Source of the DNA: Candidatus Mediterraneibacter stercorigallinarum
GTDB taxonomy: Bacteria > Bacillota > Clostridia > Lachnospirales > Lachnospiraceae
Assembly: GCA_019116185.1 (NCBI GenBank)
Contig: DXCD01000195.1
Location: 1 to 17,508 of the forward strand
Direction: 5' to 3'
Length of the DNA stretch: 17,508 bases
Positions within the stretch are counted from its first letter, which is position 1. Every line of letters begins with the position of its first letter. Positions 1-8,173 of the stretch are shown here, piece after piece. The notes beneath the pieces are model-generated. The model searched no databases. It saw only the letters and a program-made list of their open reading frames with translations, and was not told the DNA's origin. A program made the translations under genes and the position numbers.

Positions 1-24
1 CGAATATTACTAATCAGCCCGGCA

Positions 25-2064
25 TCACCTGTTCTTTTCCCTTGCGCTGACGATCGTGTAGTAGCTCTTTGAAGTGACCCAGTATACGATCACATAGAAC
101 AGCGCGAACACAAGGTAGCAGCACACGGTCACAAGGAGAAACAGCTTTTCATCTGTTCCCGCGGAGATCAGCTTCAGGATCCTGGCAATCAGCGGATAGG
201 CGAATGCCATATGCACGCCTGCCACGATAAGCGGAAGGAAAAACACAGTGAGCACCTGGGAATTAATACTCTGTTTTACTTCTTTCAGACTCATTCCCAC
301 CTTCATCAGGATATCAAATCGGCCCTGGTCCTCATATCCCTCTGAAATCTGTTTGTAGTACATGATCAGCACGGTCCCGAAGAGGAACACCGCGCCCAGC
401 AGGATCCCCAGGAAGAACAGCCCGCCGTACATGGCCACATACTCTGCCCTGCTCTGCGCTTTTGACTCAGTGTACCAATTTGCGCCGCTGTTTATCCATG
501 AGAACCTGTCAGTAATCTCGTCATAGATTTCCGACTCTTCTTCATCCCCGCAGTCTAAGTTAAATCCATAACACCTCTGGATCGAGGAAGTCCACTCTCC
601 GGCAAGGGATTCATTCTTAATCTGGCACATCTGTTCCATCACAGAGATATCCCGGACTACAACAAACAGGCTGCCCATTGCATTGGCGTCAGCCTCCCCG
701 ATCAGGAAAGGCTCGGAATCCAGTTTTTCTGCCTTCCACGCATCAAACCCCTGAAAGCTCACTGTATCATAATCGTAATCCATCTTATATGGATATATAA
801 GCACTTCGTTGTCTCCCAGCTCGGCCCCGCTGCCGGATATAGCATTATAATCTTCCAGAGGGATTAAGTAAACTCCCCGGATTTCACCATTATCCTGCCC
901 GATCTGCGGCACCTGGTTCAGGTCGATCTGGAAGTCGGAACCCGTCTGATATGCATCCAGGCTGTACATGCGGTAATCATGAAGATCTTTCGGTTCCTCC
1001 CCGTGTTCCGCCAGAACTCCCTCCGCCACGCTGATATAAGCCTCTGCATCCTGCTCGTTCAGAGCTGCCCCTCCGTTAGTCCCCAGCCGTATGAAAATAT
1101 CCTGAGGATACCGTTTGCTCACCGCGTCTTCTGCCTGCGCGAACAGACAGATCGTAGAAGACACCGTGACAAGCACCATGGTGGACAGAATACAGATCGA
1201 GGCAAGCCCCGCGCCGTTGCGCTTCATCCTGTAAGTCATGGAAGAAAGGGAGATAAAATGCCTTGTCTTATAATAGTATTTCTTATTCTTCTGAAGCAGC
1301 CGGCAGAATACCACAGATCCTGCGATAAAGAGCAGATACGTCGCCAGGATAACCATGACCACTGCCAGGAAAAACAACACCATCGCTGTCATGGGATCAA
1401 GCACTGCCACTGCCATATAGTATGCAGCTCCCAGCAGTACCGCGCCGATAAGCGCCAGCAGCCAGTTCGCCTTCGGCGGCTTCTCTCCCGTACTCTCGCT
1501 GCGCAGCATTTCCACCGGGCGCAGCCGGAAGATGGAGACCACCATCCGAAATACGAGCAGCAGGAAGATCGCAAGGAACAGGACAACCGTCCACACAATG
1601 GGCTGGAACGCCACATGGATCTCAAATCCTGTCTGCCCGCCCAGGATCTTCATTGCCGCCATCTCTGCCAGTTTTGAGAAGAGGATGCCGAATACAAGCC
1701 CCGTGCCGATGGAGATCACTGCTGTCAGTACATTTTCCCACAGAAGGATCTTCACAAGGTTCCGCTTGCCCATGCCCAGAATATTGTAAAGCCCGAATTC
1801 CTTCTGTCTCCTGCGGATCAGAAATGAATTCGTGTAATACAGGAAGATCAACGAGAAAATCGCAATGACAAACACCCCGAACCCAAGCATGGACTGAAGC
1901 ATATTGCCGCCGAACACCCCTGAAAAGTCCGCGCTCATGGACAGGTACGCCACAATATAAAACATCATGACCATGCAGATGCAGGTCAGAAAATACGGGA
2001 AATAGAATTTGCGGTTTTTCGAAATCCCTTCCGCTGCCAGCTTTAAATAGAATCCTCTCCTCAT
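25..2064 (-). CDS. BceB-like ABC transporter permease (FtsX family)
   Basis: This 679-residue membrane protein is the permease of a BceAB-type exporter, a class that senses and detoxifies peptide antibiotics acting on the cell envelope. I count ten likely transmembrane helices, at about residues 23-42, 57-78, 108-130, 153-178, 200-221, 226-255, 288-310, 545-570, 603-627 and 641-663. Between helices 7 and 8 lies a hydrophilic extracellular domain of about 230 residues (312-540), the hallmark of BceB proteins and their ligand-sensing part. FtsX-type cytoplasmic segments follow helices 2 and 8 (for example GLYNILGMGKRNLVKI, residues 91-106). The ATG at 2064 overlaps the ATPase stop codon as ATGA, so the two genes are translationally coupled. 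The gene is complete, ending in TGA at 25-27. Family assignment is secure; the actual antibiotic cannot be read from sequence. Confidence 0.9.
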   Translation of the reverse strand: MRRGFYLKLAAEGISKNRKFYFPYFLTCICMVMMFYIVAYLSMSADFSGVFGGNMLQSMLGFGVFVIAIFSLIFLYYTNSFLIRRRQKEFGLYNILGMGKRNLVKILLWENVLTAVISIGTGLVFGILFSKLAEMAAMKILGGQTGFEIHVAFQPIVWTVVLFLAIFLLLVFRMVVSIFRLRPVEMLRSESTGEKPPKANWLLALIGAVLLGAAYYMAVAVLDPMTAMVLFFLAVVMVILATYLLFIAGSVVFCRLLQKNKKYYYKTRHFISLSSMTYRMKRNGAGLASICILSTMVLVTVSSTICLFAQAEDAVSKRYPQDIFIRLGTNGGAALNEQDAEAYISVAEGVLAEHGEEPKDLHDYRMYSLDAYQTGSDFQIDLNQVPQIGQDNGEIRGVYLIPLEDYNAISGSGAELGDNEVLIYPYKMDYDYDTVSFQGFDAWKAEKLDSEPFLIGEADANAMGSLFVVVRDISVMEQMCQIKNESLAGEWTSSIQRCYGFNLDCGDEEESEIYDEITDRFSWINSGANWYTESKAQSRAEYVAMYGGLFFLGILLGAVFLFGTVLIMYYKQISEGYEDQGRFDILMKVGMSLKEVKQSINSQVLTVFFLPLIVAGVHMAFAYPLIARILKLISAGTDEKLFLLVTVCCYLVFALFYVIVYWVTSKSYYTIVSAREKNR

Positions 2065-2825
2065 CGCCTGTCACCACCTGTCGCAAGCATTGTGAGCGTG
2101 TCGGAGATCTTCTGGTAGAGCTGTTCATCCGACATAGCGCCCCTGTACACCTGATGGTACACTTCTCCGTCCCGGATAAAGAGCACCCTCCCCGCGCGGC
2201 TCGCCGCCTTTACCGAATGGGTCACCATGAGTATGGTCTGCCCTTTCCCGTTGATCTTGGCAAACAGGGACAGCAGCTCATCAGTAGAACGGGAATCCAG
2301 CGCGCCTGTTGGCTCATCCGCAAGGATCAGCCGGGGCTCCGTGATCAGCGCCCTTGCCACTGCCACTCTCTGCTTCTGTCCTCCTGAGATCTCATAAGGA
2401 TACTTATCAAGCAGAGACGCAATCCCAAGCTCTTCCGCAATGGGCGTGACGCACTGCATCATTTTCTTATGCGGCATCCCCTTGAGCACCAGCGGCAGGA
2501 GAATATTGTCCCTTACATTAAATGTATCCAGCAGGTTGAACTCCTGAAACACAAAGCCCAGATGGTCCCGGCGGAACTCTGAAATATCTTTGTCCTTGAT
2601 CTCAGCAAGAGATTTCCCGTCCAGACAGACCGCTCCCTCTGTCGGCTTATCAAGGGCAGCCATGATATTTAAAAGCGTGGTTTTACCGGATCCGCTCTCT
2701 CCCATGATTGCCACATACTCCCCTTCCTCGACTGAGAAATTCACACAGGAAAGCGCCTGCACCTGATTTCCTCCGAAACGGGGCCTGTATATTTTCTTCA
2801 AGTTCTTTACTTCCAAAACAGCCAT
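2061..2825 (-). CDS. BceA-like ABC transporter ATP-binding protein
   Basis: This 254-residue ATPase powers the adjacent permease. It has all canonical motifs: Walker A GESGSGKTT (residues 42-50), Q-loop Gln94 in FVFQEFNLLD, signature SGGQ (147-150), Walker B LILADEP with Glu171, and H-loop His203. It falls in the MacB/LolD/BceA class of ATPases. I chose the ATG at 2825 because AAAGGAGG precedes it by about 10 bases and the protein then starts MAVLEVKNLKKIY, as usual for the family; an in-frame ATG at 2867 would add 14 residues with no ribosome site. The stop overlaps the permease start. Gene order regulator-kinase-ATPase-permease is that of Bce modules. Confidence 0.93.
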   Translation of the reverse strand: MAVLEVKNLKKIYRPRFGGNQVQALSCVNFSVEEGEYVAIMGESGSGKTTLLNIMAALDKPTEGAVCLDGKSLAEIKDKDISEFRRDHLGFVFQEFNLLDTFNVRDNILLPLVLKGMPHKKMMQCVTPIAEELGIASLLDKYPYEISGGQKQRVAVARALITEPRLILADEPTGALDSRSTDELLSLFAKINGKGQTILMVTHSVKAASRAGRVLFIRDGEVYHQVYRGAMSDEQLYQKISDTLTMLATGGDRR

Positions 2826-2893
2826 ATGATATGCTCCTCCTTTACTGATCATTATCCCGCGCGCCACATGCGCACTCTCTTTGGACTGTAATC

Positions 2894-2922
2894 AGTATAG
2901 CAAAGACAGCCAGAGTGCCGAC
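2894..2922 (-). promoter_or_regulatory. Promoter of the BceAB-like transporter (extended -10, weak -35)
   Basis: On the minus strand TGCTATACT gives a -10 hexamer (TATACT, 2894-2899) with the extended TGn motif. At 17-base spacing the -35 region (2917-2922) reads GTCGGC, a poor match to TTGACA. Transcription would begin near 2887, about 60 bases before the ATPase ATG. A good extended -10 with a poor -35 is typical of a promoter needing an activator, here presumably the neighbouring response regulator. Confidence 0.6.
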
Positions 2923-2931
2923 ATCGAATCC

Positions 2932-2961
2932 TGTGACATTCTGACTGTCCTATGTGACATT
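2932..2961 (-). promoter_or_regulatory. Direct repeat, candidate response-regulator operator
   Basis: The 9-mer AATGTCACA (minus strand) occurs twice, at 2953-2961 and 2932-2940, with a period of exactly 21 bases, two turns of B-DNA. It lies just upstream of the weak -35 of the transporter promoter. OmpR/PhoB-family regulators such as the one at 3995-4672 bind direct repeats in such positions, so autoregulated activation of the transporter is the likely use. Binding is inferred from position and symmetry only. Confidence 0.5.
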
Positions 2962-2974
2962 ATTGTAATATCCC

Positions 2975-3973
2975 TTATTCCGCGCGGAATGGATACGATT
3001 CCAGATCAATAACGAACCTGCTGCCCTTTCCCGGTTCAGATTCCGCTGTCAGTCTGTGCCCCAGCTTGTCAGCCGCCGCCCTGCACAGGTACAGCCCGAT
3101 GCCCGTGGACTTCTTATCCAGCCTGCCGTTGTAGCCTGTATATCCTTTCTCAAAGATACGCGGCATATCCTCCGGCGAGATCCCGATCCCGGTGTCCGTG
3201 ACCGCAAGATGTTTCCTGTCATCTACGGATATGGTCACAGAACCCTCGGATGTATATTTGACCGCATTGGAGAGAAGCTGTTCGATGATAAAGGCAAGCC
3301 ACTTCTCATCCGTGATCACGCGGGCAGACGTCCCTTCATATATAAGGCGGATCTTTCTGCGTATGAACTGCCCTGCATATTTCCGGATGGCTTTTCTTAT
3401 GATCGCATCCAGGTCGTACTCCTGGATCACCAGATCTGATGCCCCTTCCCCGAGCCGGACATATGTGAGCGCCATTTCCGCATACTGCTCTACCCGGAAA
3501 AGTTCCGCCGAGAGTTCCCTGTTCTCAGGGGTATCATCCTGCTGCAGCAGCACCTTCATAACCGCGATCGGCGCTTTGATCTGATGCACCCACGTGGCAT
3601 AATAATCGTTCATGTCCTGCCTGGCTGCGTCCCATTCTCCTTTTTTCTCTCTATAAGCAGCTTCCATCCTTAACAGAAGCGTCTGATAATCTTCTTCGGT
3701 AAGACTTCCCGCCCGGGGGAGCATGTCCGAAATATCCGGAAGGATCTCTCCGGAGAGCTTGACCCTTTCCAGCTCGCGGTGCTTTCTCCCCCGCCTGACA
3801 AATCCCATGATCAGCATGGCGATCCCCAACAGCGCGGAAAGGAGGATCGGATACCACACTGCCTCCATCTTAATCCCGTACAGGGCGAATACGACTGCAA
3901 AGATCACGCTGCAAAAGACCGCCCACACCCATACATAACGGCAGTCATACAGATATCTGAAAAAACGCTTCAT
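2975..3973 (-). CDS. BceS-like intramembrane-sensing histidine kinase
   Basis: This 332-residue kinase is the sensor partner of the response regulator just upstream. Two transmembrane helices (about residues 15-33 and 39-59) are separated by only a few residues, so there is no periplasmic sensor domain. This is the architecture of intramembrane-sensing kinases that receive their signal from a BceAB transporter. The phosphoacceptor His130 lies in TWVHQIKAPIAVMK. The ATPase domain has the N box (LLSNAVKY), G1 (DTGIGIS), F box (IFEKGYTG) and G2 (STGIGLYLCR). The ATG at 3973 is preceded by AAGGAGG at good spacing, and only 21 bases separate it from the regulator stop. It is read separately from the transporter genes, which have their own promoter. 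Confidence 0.92.
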   Translation of the reverse strand: MKRFFRYLYDCRYVWVWAVFCSVIFAVVFALYGIKMEAVWYPILLSALLGIAMLIMGFVRRGRKHRELERVKLSGEILPDISDMLPRAGSLTEEDYQTLLLRMEAAYREKKGEWDAARQDMNDYYATWVHQIKAPIAVMKVLLQQDDTPENRELSAELFRVEQYAEMALTYVRLGEGASDLVIQEYDLDAIIRKAIRKYAGQFIRRKIRLIYEGTSARVITDEKWLAFIIEQLLSNAVKYTSEGSVTISVDDRKHLAVTDTGIGISPEDMPRIFEKGYTGYNGRLDKKSTGIGLYLCRAAADKLGHRLTAESEPGKGSRFVIDLESYPFRAE

Positions 3974-3994
3974 CTTTTCCTCCTTCTCCGGCCG

Positions 3995-4672
3995 TTATGC
4001 CTGCTGTATGATATATCCTTCTCCCACTTTCGTGGTAATAAAGTCCGTAAGCCCCGCCTTCTCCAGCTTCTTTCTCAGCCGTGCGATATTGACGGTCAGG
4101 GTATTTTCTTCTATATAATTATCCGTCTCCCACAGCCTGGTCATCAGAGTATCCCTGCTCACCAACCGGCCTTTGTTCTCCATCAGGGTCTGCAGGATAC
4201 GGAATTCATTCTTGGTCAGGCTGATCTTCTCTCCGTTATAGGTCAGCGTCGTGTCATAAAGGTTGAGGATCGCGCCCCTGTGTTCCAGCACCGGGATCTT
4301 CCCCGCCAGGTCATATGTCCTCCTTAAGACTGCCTGCACCTTTGCCATGAGCACGCTTAAATCAAAAGGCTTGGCAACAAAGTCATCCCCGCCCATATTC
4401 ACTGCCATGATAATATTCATATTGTCCGACGCAGACGAGATAAATATAACCGGCACGTTGGAAATCTTACGAATCTCGCTGCACCAGTGATACCCGTTGT
4501 AAAACGGAAGCGTGATGTCCATAAGAACAAGGTGGGGATCATATTCCGTAAACTCCGTCAATACATTCCGGAAATCCTGCACGTACTGTGCCTCATTTCC
4601 CCACATCTTCATCTCTTTCTGTATCGCCTGCGCCATGGGCAGGTCATCTTCGATTATCAGTATCTTGTACAT
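3995..4672 (-). CDS. BceR-like OmpR-family response regulator
   Basis: This 225-residue DNA-binding regulator has an N-terminal receiver domain (about 1-120) with acidic pair Glu8-Asp9/Asp10, phosphoacceptor Asp52 in LVLMDITLP, and Lys101 in FVAKPF. A C-terminal winged-helix domain (about 128-225) ends in the typical KVGEGYII strand. It should be phosphorylated by the downstream kinase and activate the transporter promoter at 2894-2922. GGGAG precedes the ATG at 4672. The 63-base gap to the antiterminator gene upstream shows no clear terminator or strong promoter, so how the gene is transcribed is open: read-through from the PTS operon or a weak local promoter. Confidence 0.93.
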   Translation of the reverse strand: MYKILIIEDDLPMAQAIQKEMKMWGNEAQYVQDFRNVLTEFTEYDPHLVLMDITLPFYNGYHWCSEIRKISNVPVIFISSASDNMNIIMAVNMGGDDFVAKPFDLSVLMAKVQAVLRRTYDLAGKIPVLEHRGAILNLYDTTLTYNGEKISLTKNEFRILQTLMENKGRLVSRDTLMTRLWETDNYIEENTLTVNIARLRKKLEKAGLTDFITTKVGEGYIIQQA

Positions 4673-4735
4673 GTCAGTCTCCCTATATTTCTGCCTGTTA
4701 TTTATGCCTGTATTCTGATCCCGGCGCCATTTCCC

Positions 4736-5569
4736 CTACACTGCATCAGGATCAATCACTCTCTGAATATGAATCGCCAGGAACCCGATCTCCTCTGCTG
4801 CCACTTCTTTCTTCAGCTGCATGCCCATATAGTCACAGACTCGTTCTGCCACTTCTCCTGTTTTCGGATAATTGGCAAATATAAAATCATTGAAATCCGC
4901 TTTCGCCGACTCCCCTTTCCGCGTCCTTGCCACCATGTAGTACAAATGGCTCATAAGCCTTGTATATGCAAGAGAATCTTCTTCAAATTTCTGTCCGAAC
5001 GCCTGCTCGATCATAGCGATACCTTCATCTATGATCCGGGTAGTCTCCAGCGCTTCCGACACCTGTTCGTCAGAGAGGCCTGCATGGATATGCAGCGTAA
5101 TAAATCCGACCTCATCGTCCGAGATCTCATATCCTGTCATCTGTCTGATGATTTCCCTTCCTTTTAAGGCCGCCCCATATTCTCTGGCAAAAAGTACCCG
5201 GATGTCCGGAGTAAAAGGATTCGGAATCTGGCGGTTCTCTTTCGCCCGTTTTGCCGCCAATGCAATGTGATCTGCCATAGGAAGAAGGATGTCCCGGCTG
5301 ACCTTGTTAAATATCTTCTCCGCCTCGTCAATAATTCTCCCCGCTGCCTCAATAAATTCCGGGCGAATCCCATTCACCACCTGCAGGACGGACTGCCGCT
5401 TCTCCCTGGTCACAAGAGAATACATCTTTGCCCCCGGCAGATGTGCGATCTGTTCAGCAGGCCTTTTACCAAATCCCACCCCGTTCCCCAAAAGGATCAT
5501 TTCCTTTTTCGTATCATTATCATACACAAGGATTCCGTTATTGTTCAATACTTTTATAATCCGATACAT
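4736..5569 (-). CDS. BglG/LicT-family transcription antiterminator with two PRDs
   Basis: This 277-residue RNA-binding protein should stop premature termination in the PTS leader by binding the RAT hairpin. An N-terminal co-antiterminator domain (about 1-55, starting MYRIIKVLNNNGILVYDND) is followed by two PTS regulation domains. Their conserved histidines, phosphorylated by HPr or enzyme II, are visible: His101 (MADHIAL) and His160 (TLHIHAG) in PRD1, His208 (MSHLYYMV) and His267 (LAIHIQR) in PRD2. I start it at the ATG at 5569, with GGGAG about 7 bases upstream, because this gives the standard length and N-terminus; an in-frame ATG at 5623 would add 18 atypical residues. It follows the permease gene in the same operon, so it probably promotes its own expression. 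LicT-like or GlcT-like specificity is not certain. Confidence 0.93.
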   Translation of the reverse strand: MYRIIKVLNNNGILVYDNDTKKEMILLGNGVGFGKRPAEQIAHLPGAKMYSLVTREKRQSVLQVVNGIRPEFIEAAGRIIDEAEKIFNKVSRDILLPMADHIALAAKRAKENRQIPNPFTPDIRVLFAREYGAALKGREIIRQMTGYEISDDEVGFITLHIHAGLSDEQVSEALETTRIIDEGIAMIEQAFGQKFEEDSLAYTRLMSHLYYMVARTRKGESAKADFNDFIFANYPKTGEVAERVCDYMGMQLKKEVAAEEIGFLAIHIQRVIDPDAV

Positions 5570-5624
5570 ATCTTGCTCCCATCTGTCCTGTATCTGCAGA
5601 TACACTTCCTCATCTGGTGACAAA

Positions 5625-5665
5625 ATCCCCCGCCCCTGCCGCTTCTGCGGCAGAGAGCAGGGGAT
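5625..5665 (-). other. Intercistronic GC-rich hairpin between permease and antiterminator genes
   Basis: The gap contains a perfect 7-bp hairpin (arms 5636-5642 and 5647-5653, loop TTCT) nested inside a longer possible stem pairing ATCCCC at the 3' side of the gap with GGGGAT at 5625-5630, followed on the minus strand by TTTT. It may be a weak terminator that lowers antiterminator expression relative to the permease, or an RNA-stabilising structure. The U tract is too short to call it a firm terminator. Confidence 0.4.
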
Positions 5666-5677
5666 AAAGCTTCATCC

Positions 5678-7897
5678 TCAGTTCAAAGAAATGATCTCAG
5701 CTGCCTCATCCAGCTTTGACACTTTCCCCGGTTTTGTCATCCGGACTTCCTCACCTTCCTGAAGGTTCGTGAATACAATAATACACTCATCGGATTTGGC
5801 ATGCTCTCTTATATATTCTATATCAAATGCGATCAGTTTGTCACCCTTTTTTACACGATCTCCGTCTTTTACAAATGTTTCAAAACCTTCTCCGTTTAAA
5901 TTCACCGTGTCAACACCAATATGGAGCAGATATTCCGTTCCGTCGTCTCCCATGAGCCCTACTGCATGTTTGGAGGGGAACACAAAAGATACCGTTGCGT
6001 CTTCCGGGGCATAAGCTATTCCTTCCTCGGGCCTTACAATATAACCATCGCCCATCATTTTTCCGCCAAAAGCTTCATCAGACGCCTCGGCAATCGGTGC
6101 AGCATCTCCGCTGAACGGACTTAAAAGAACCTTCTTCACTTTCCCGCCGCCTTCAAGTCCCGCTGCCGCGCTGCTTTCCCTGTTATCAGCCGTGCTGCTT
6201 CCTGCATCCGGTCCGTCTGACGCGGTGCCATTGGCATCATCTGTCTGTTCCCGGATATATTCCTCATCGGGCGCTGTCTCCAGGTAGTCTTCCAGATTCG
6301 ATTTGATCACTGCCACAGATGGGCCGTAGATAACCTGAATCCCCTGTCCTTTCCGAATAATTCCGGAAGGAGACGTTGCGCGCAGGATGTCCTCATTTAC
6401 AAGCTCCGGCTTTACTACTGTGCATCTCAGCCTTGTTGCACAGCAGTCTACATCCGAAATATTCTTTTTGCCCCCAAGTCCTCTGGTAATCAGCACGCTC
6501 TTCTCATCGCCGGCTGCCCTGCCGGGGCCTGCCTGGCTTCCCGCCGCGCCCTGCTTTGCCTGGTAATCCGCCTTTGAGAACAGCTTTGTCTCTGCATCAT
6601 CATCTTCACGTCCCGGTGTCTTTAGATTGAATTTCTTGATCAGGAATGTAAAGATCACATAATAGAGGATAAAGTAAATAATGCCCGCCGGAATGATCAG
6701 CATCCAGCTCGTTTTCTCATTTCCCTGGAGAATACCGAACAGAAACAGGTCAAGGAATCCGCCGGAGAATGTGAGTCCCACTGCAATATTCAGGATATGG
6801 GCGACCATATATGCCGCACCGGCCAGCACCACCTGTACCGCGAACAACATCGGTGCAACGAACAAGAAAGAGAATTCCAAAGGCTCTGTAATACCGGTCA
6901 GCATACATGCCAGAGCCGCTGAAAGCAGAAGCCCTCCTGCCTGTTTTTTCTTTTCCGGCTTTGCGCAGCGATACATTGCAAGCGCAGCTCCCGGAAGCCC
7001 GAAAATCATAAATATAAACTCTCCTGAGAAGTATCTTGTCGCATCCGCGCTGAAATGCACTGTGTTCGGATCTGCGAGCTGCGCAAAGAAGATATTCTGG
7101 CCTCCCTGCACGAGCTGTCCTGCCACCTCCATTGTGCCGCCTACCGCGGTCTGCCAGAACGGAAGGTAGAACACATGGTGCAGCCCGAACGGGATCAGGG
7201 CACGTTTGATAATACCAAAGATCAATGTACCGAAATACCCTGTTCCTGTCACAAGTCCTCCCAGCGCATAAATCCCTTCCTGCACGAACGGCCACAGAAA
7301 ATACATCACAATCCCCACGCCCACGTATACGATGGTGGAGATGATCGGCACAAATCTTGAACCGCCAAAGAATGACAGCGCATTCGGAAGCTGGATCTTA
7401 TAGAATCTGTTGTGAAGCGCCGCTACGCCAAGTCCTACAATGATGCCGCCGAACACGCCCATCTGAAGTGTCTGGATCCCGCACATTTCTGCGACGGTTC
7501 CACTCAGCACATGTTCCGCGATGCTGCCGTCTGCGAGAATATCCCCCCTGAGGACAAGCATTGCGTTAATAGAAATATGCATAACAAAGAACGAGATCAT
7601 AGCCGCCAGTGCCGCCACCTCTTTTTCCTTTTTTGCCATACCGATGGCAACTCCCACCGCAAAGATCAGGGGCAGGTTGTCGAAGATCACGCTTCCCGCT
7701 TTGCTCATGATTGTGAGCAGTCCGTGAAGGATGGTTCCATCTCCAAGAATGGCCTGGAGACCATAAGTTTCAATCATTGTCGCATTAGTAAATGAACTGC
7801 CTATCCCGAGCAGAAGCCCTGCTACCGGGAGTATGGCGATCGGGAGCATAAAGCTGCGCCCTACCCTCTGAAGAACTCCGAAAATCTTGTCTTTCAT
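5678..7897 (-). CDS. ptsG: PTS sugar transporter subunit IICBA, glucose family
   Basis: This 739-residue permease imports and phosphorylates a sugar at the membrane. The IIC domain spans about residues 1-430 and contains the family motifs GLHHVFYLPFW (238-248) and TGITEPLEFSFLF (334-346). The IIB domain (about 465-545) has the phospho-Cys in DCCATRLR; by alignment with DACxTRLR the acceptor is Cys486, with Cys485 an extra neighbour. The IIA domain (about 590-735) has His659 (LLHIGVDTV) as phosphoacceptor and His644 (PSKHAVGL) beside it. Ala/Gly/Asp-rich linkers separate the domains. The ATG at 7897 has AGGAGG seven bases upstream. Domain order equals B. subtilis PtsG. The substrate could be glucose, or N-acetylglucosamine or another sugar of this superfamily, so the gene symbol is tentative. 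Expression is controlled by the RAT/terminator in its leader. Confidence 0.9.
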   Translation of the reverse strand: MKDKIFGVLQRVGRSFMLPIAILPVAGLLLGIGSSFTNATMIETYGLQAILGDGTILHGLLTIMSKAGSVIFDNLPLIFAVGVAIGMAKKEKEVAALAAMISFFVMHISINAMLVLRGDILADGSIAEHVLSGTVAEMCGIQTLQMGVFGGIIVGLGVAALHNRFYKIQLPNALSFFGGSRFVPIISTIVYVGVGIVMYFLWPFVQEGIYALGGLVTGTGYFGTLIFGIIKRALIPFGLHHVFYLPFWQTAVGGTMEVAGQLVQGGQNIFFAQLADPNTVHFSADATRYFSGEFIFMIFGLPGAALAMYRCAKPEKKKQAGGLLLSAALACMLTGITEPLEFSFLFVAPMLFAVQVVLAGAAYMVAHILNIAVGLTFSGGFLDLFLFGILQGNEKTSWMLIIPAGIIYFILYYVIFTFLIKKFNLKTPGREDDDAETKLFSKADYQAKQGAAGSQAGPGRAAGDEKSVLITRGLGGKKNISDVDCCATRLRCTVVKPELVNEDILRATSPSGIIRKGQGIQVIYGPSVAVIKSNLEDYLETAPDEEYIREQTDDANGTASDGPDAGSSTADNRESSAAAGLEGGGKVKKVLLSPFSGDAAPIAEASDEAFGGKMMGDGYIVRPEEGIAYAPEDATVSFVFPSKHAVGLMGDDGTEYLLHIGVDTVNLNGEGFETFVKDGDRVKKGDKLIAFDIEYIREHAKSDECIIVFTNLQEGEEVRMTKPGKVSKLDEAAEIISLN

Positions 7898-7974
7898 ACT
7901 GTTTCCTCCTTTAGAACTTTCCTTTTACCGGATACGCGCAGCATGCTTTCGACGCATCTTCCCGGCTGCTTTCC

Positions 7975-8093
7975 GCCGTGCACCTCGATTCCGCTCCGCT
8001 CCATCTCGGTCGCGGGCTTGCGCCCTATGCATATATGAAGAGATGCTCTGGAAAGCATGCTTTCCTACGCATCTCTTCATATATGCGCACGGC
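7975..8093. repeat. Palindromic element in the PTS leader, likely dispersed intergenic repeat
   Basis: A 119-base segment is bounded by inverted GCCGTGC (7975-7981) and GCACGGC (8087-8093). Inside, perfect 18-bp arms GCATATATGAAGAGATGC (8029-8046) and its complement (8069-8086) flank a 16-base perfect palindrome GGAAAGCATGCTTTCC (8050-8065). Part of the right arm, GCATGCTTTC followed by ACGCATCT, is repeated imperfectly at 7941-7959 just outside. The segment is more GC-rich than the neighbouring leader, and one frame across it is unusually basic. These traits suggest a REP- or MITE-like element inserted between the RAT/terminator and the permease ribosome site. A second copy is not present in this window, so dispersal is inferred. 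Confidence 0.6.
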
Positions 8094-8108
8094 TTAATGC
8101 CTGCACGT

Positions 8109-8173
8109 AAAAAAAGCATAAACTGATCCTTTTTAATCATGATGGCTTGATAAATAAAAAGGATAGTTTATGC
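8109..8173 (-). terminator. Conditional intrinsic terminator in the PTS leader
   Basis: On the minus strand the 18-base arm at 8173-8156 pairs with the 19-base arm at 8134-8116 with a single bulged G, and the stem is followed at once by seven T (8115-8109). This is a strong Rho-independent terminator. It lies about 210 bases before the permease start and 40-100 bases after the inferred transcription start, so it would abort the message. Its 5' arm shares 12 bases with the RAT hairpin (8162-8173), which makes the two structures mutually exclusive. Confidence 0.85.

Noticed and set aside
979..1677. Long plus-strand open frame opposite the BceB-like permease (232 codons), and similar ones at 4487-5167, 9640-10587, 11949-13034 and 15562-16380
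   Set aside because: They lie wholly or mostly opposite well-supported genes, have no family motifs, and arise from codon bias in the true frame.
2979..2990. Palindrome TTCCGCGCGGAA as terminator of the kinase gene
   Set aside because: It lies inside the kinase reading frame near its end, has no loop of its own and no following T run.
4673..4735. Promoter for the response regulator gene
   Set aside because: TATA-like hexamers exist in the 63-base gap, but none has a credible -35 at proper spacing; only the ribosome site GGGAG is clear.
7925..8140. 71-codon minus-strand frame in the PTS leader
   Set aside because: It has no ribosome binding site, runs through the terminator loop and the palindromic element, and gives a very basic low-complexity peptide. 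It is better explained as chance coding across a repeat.
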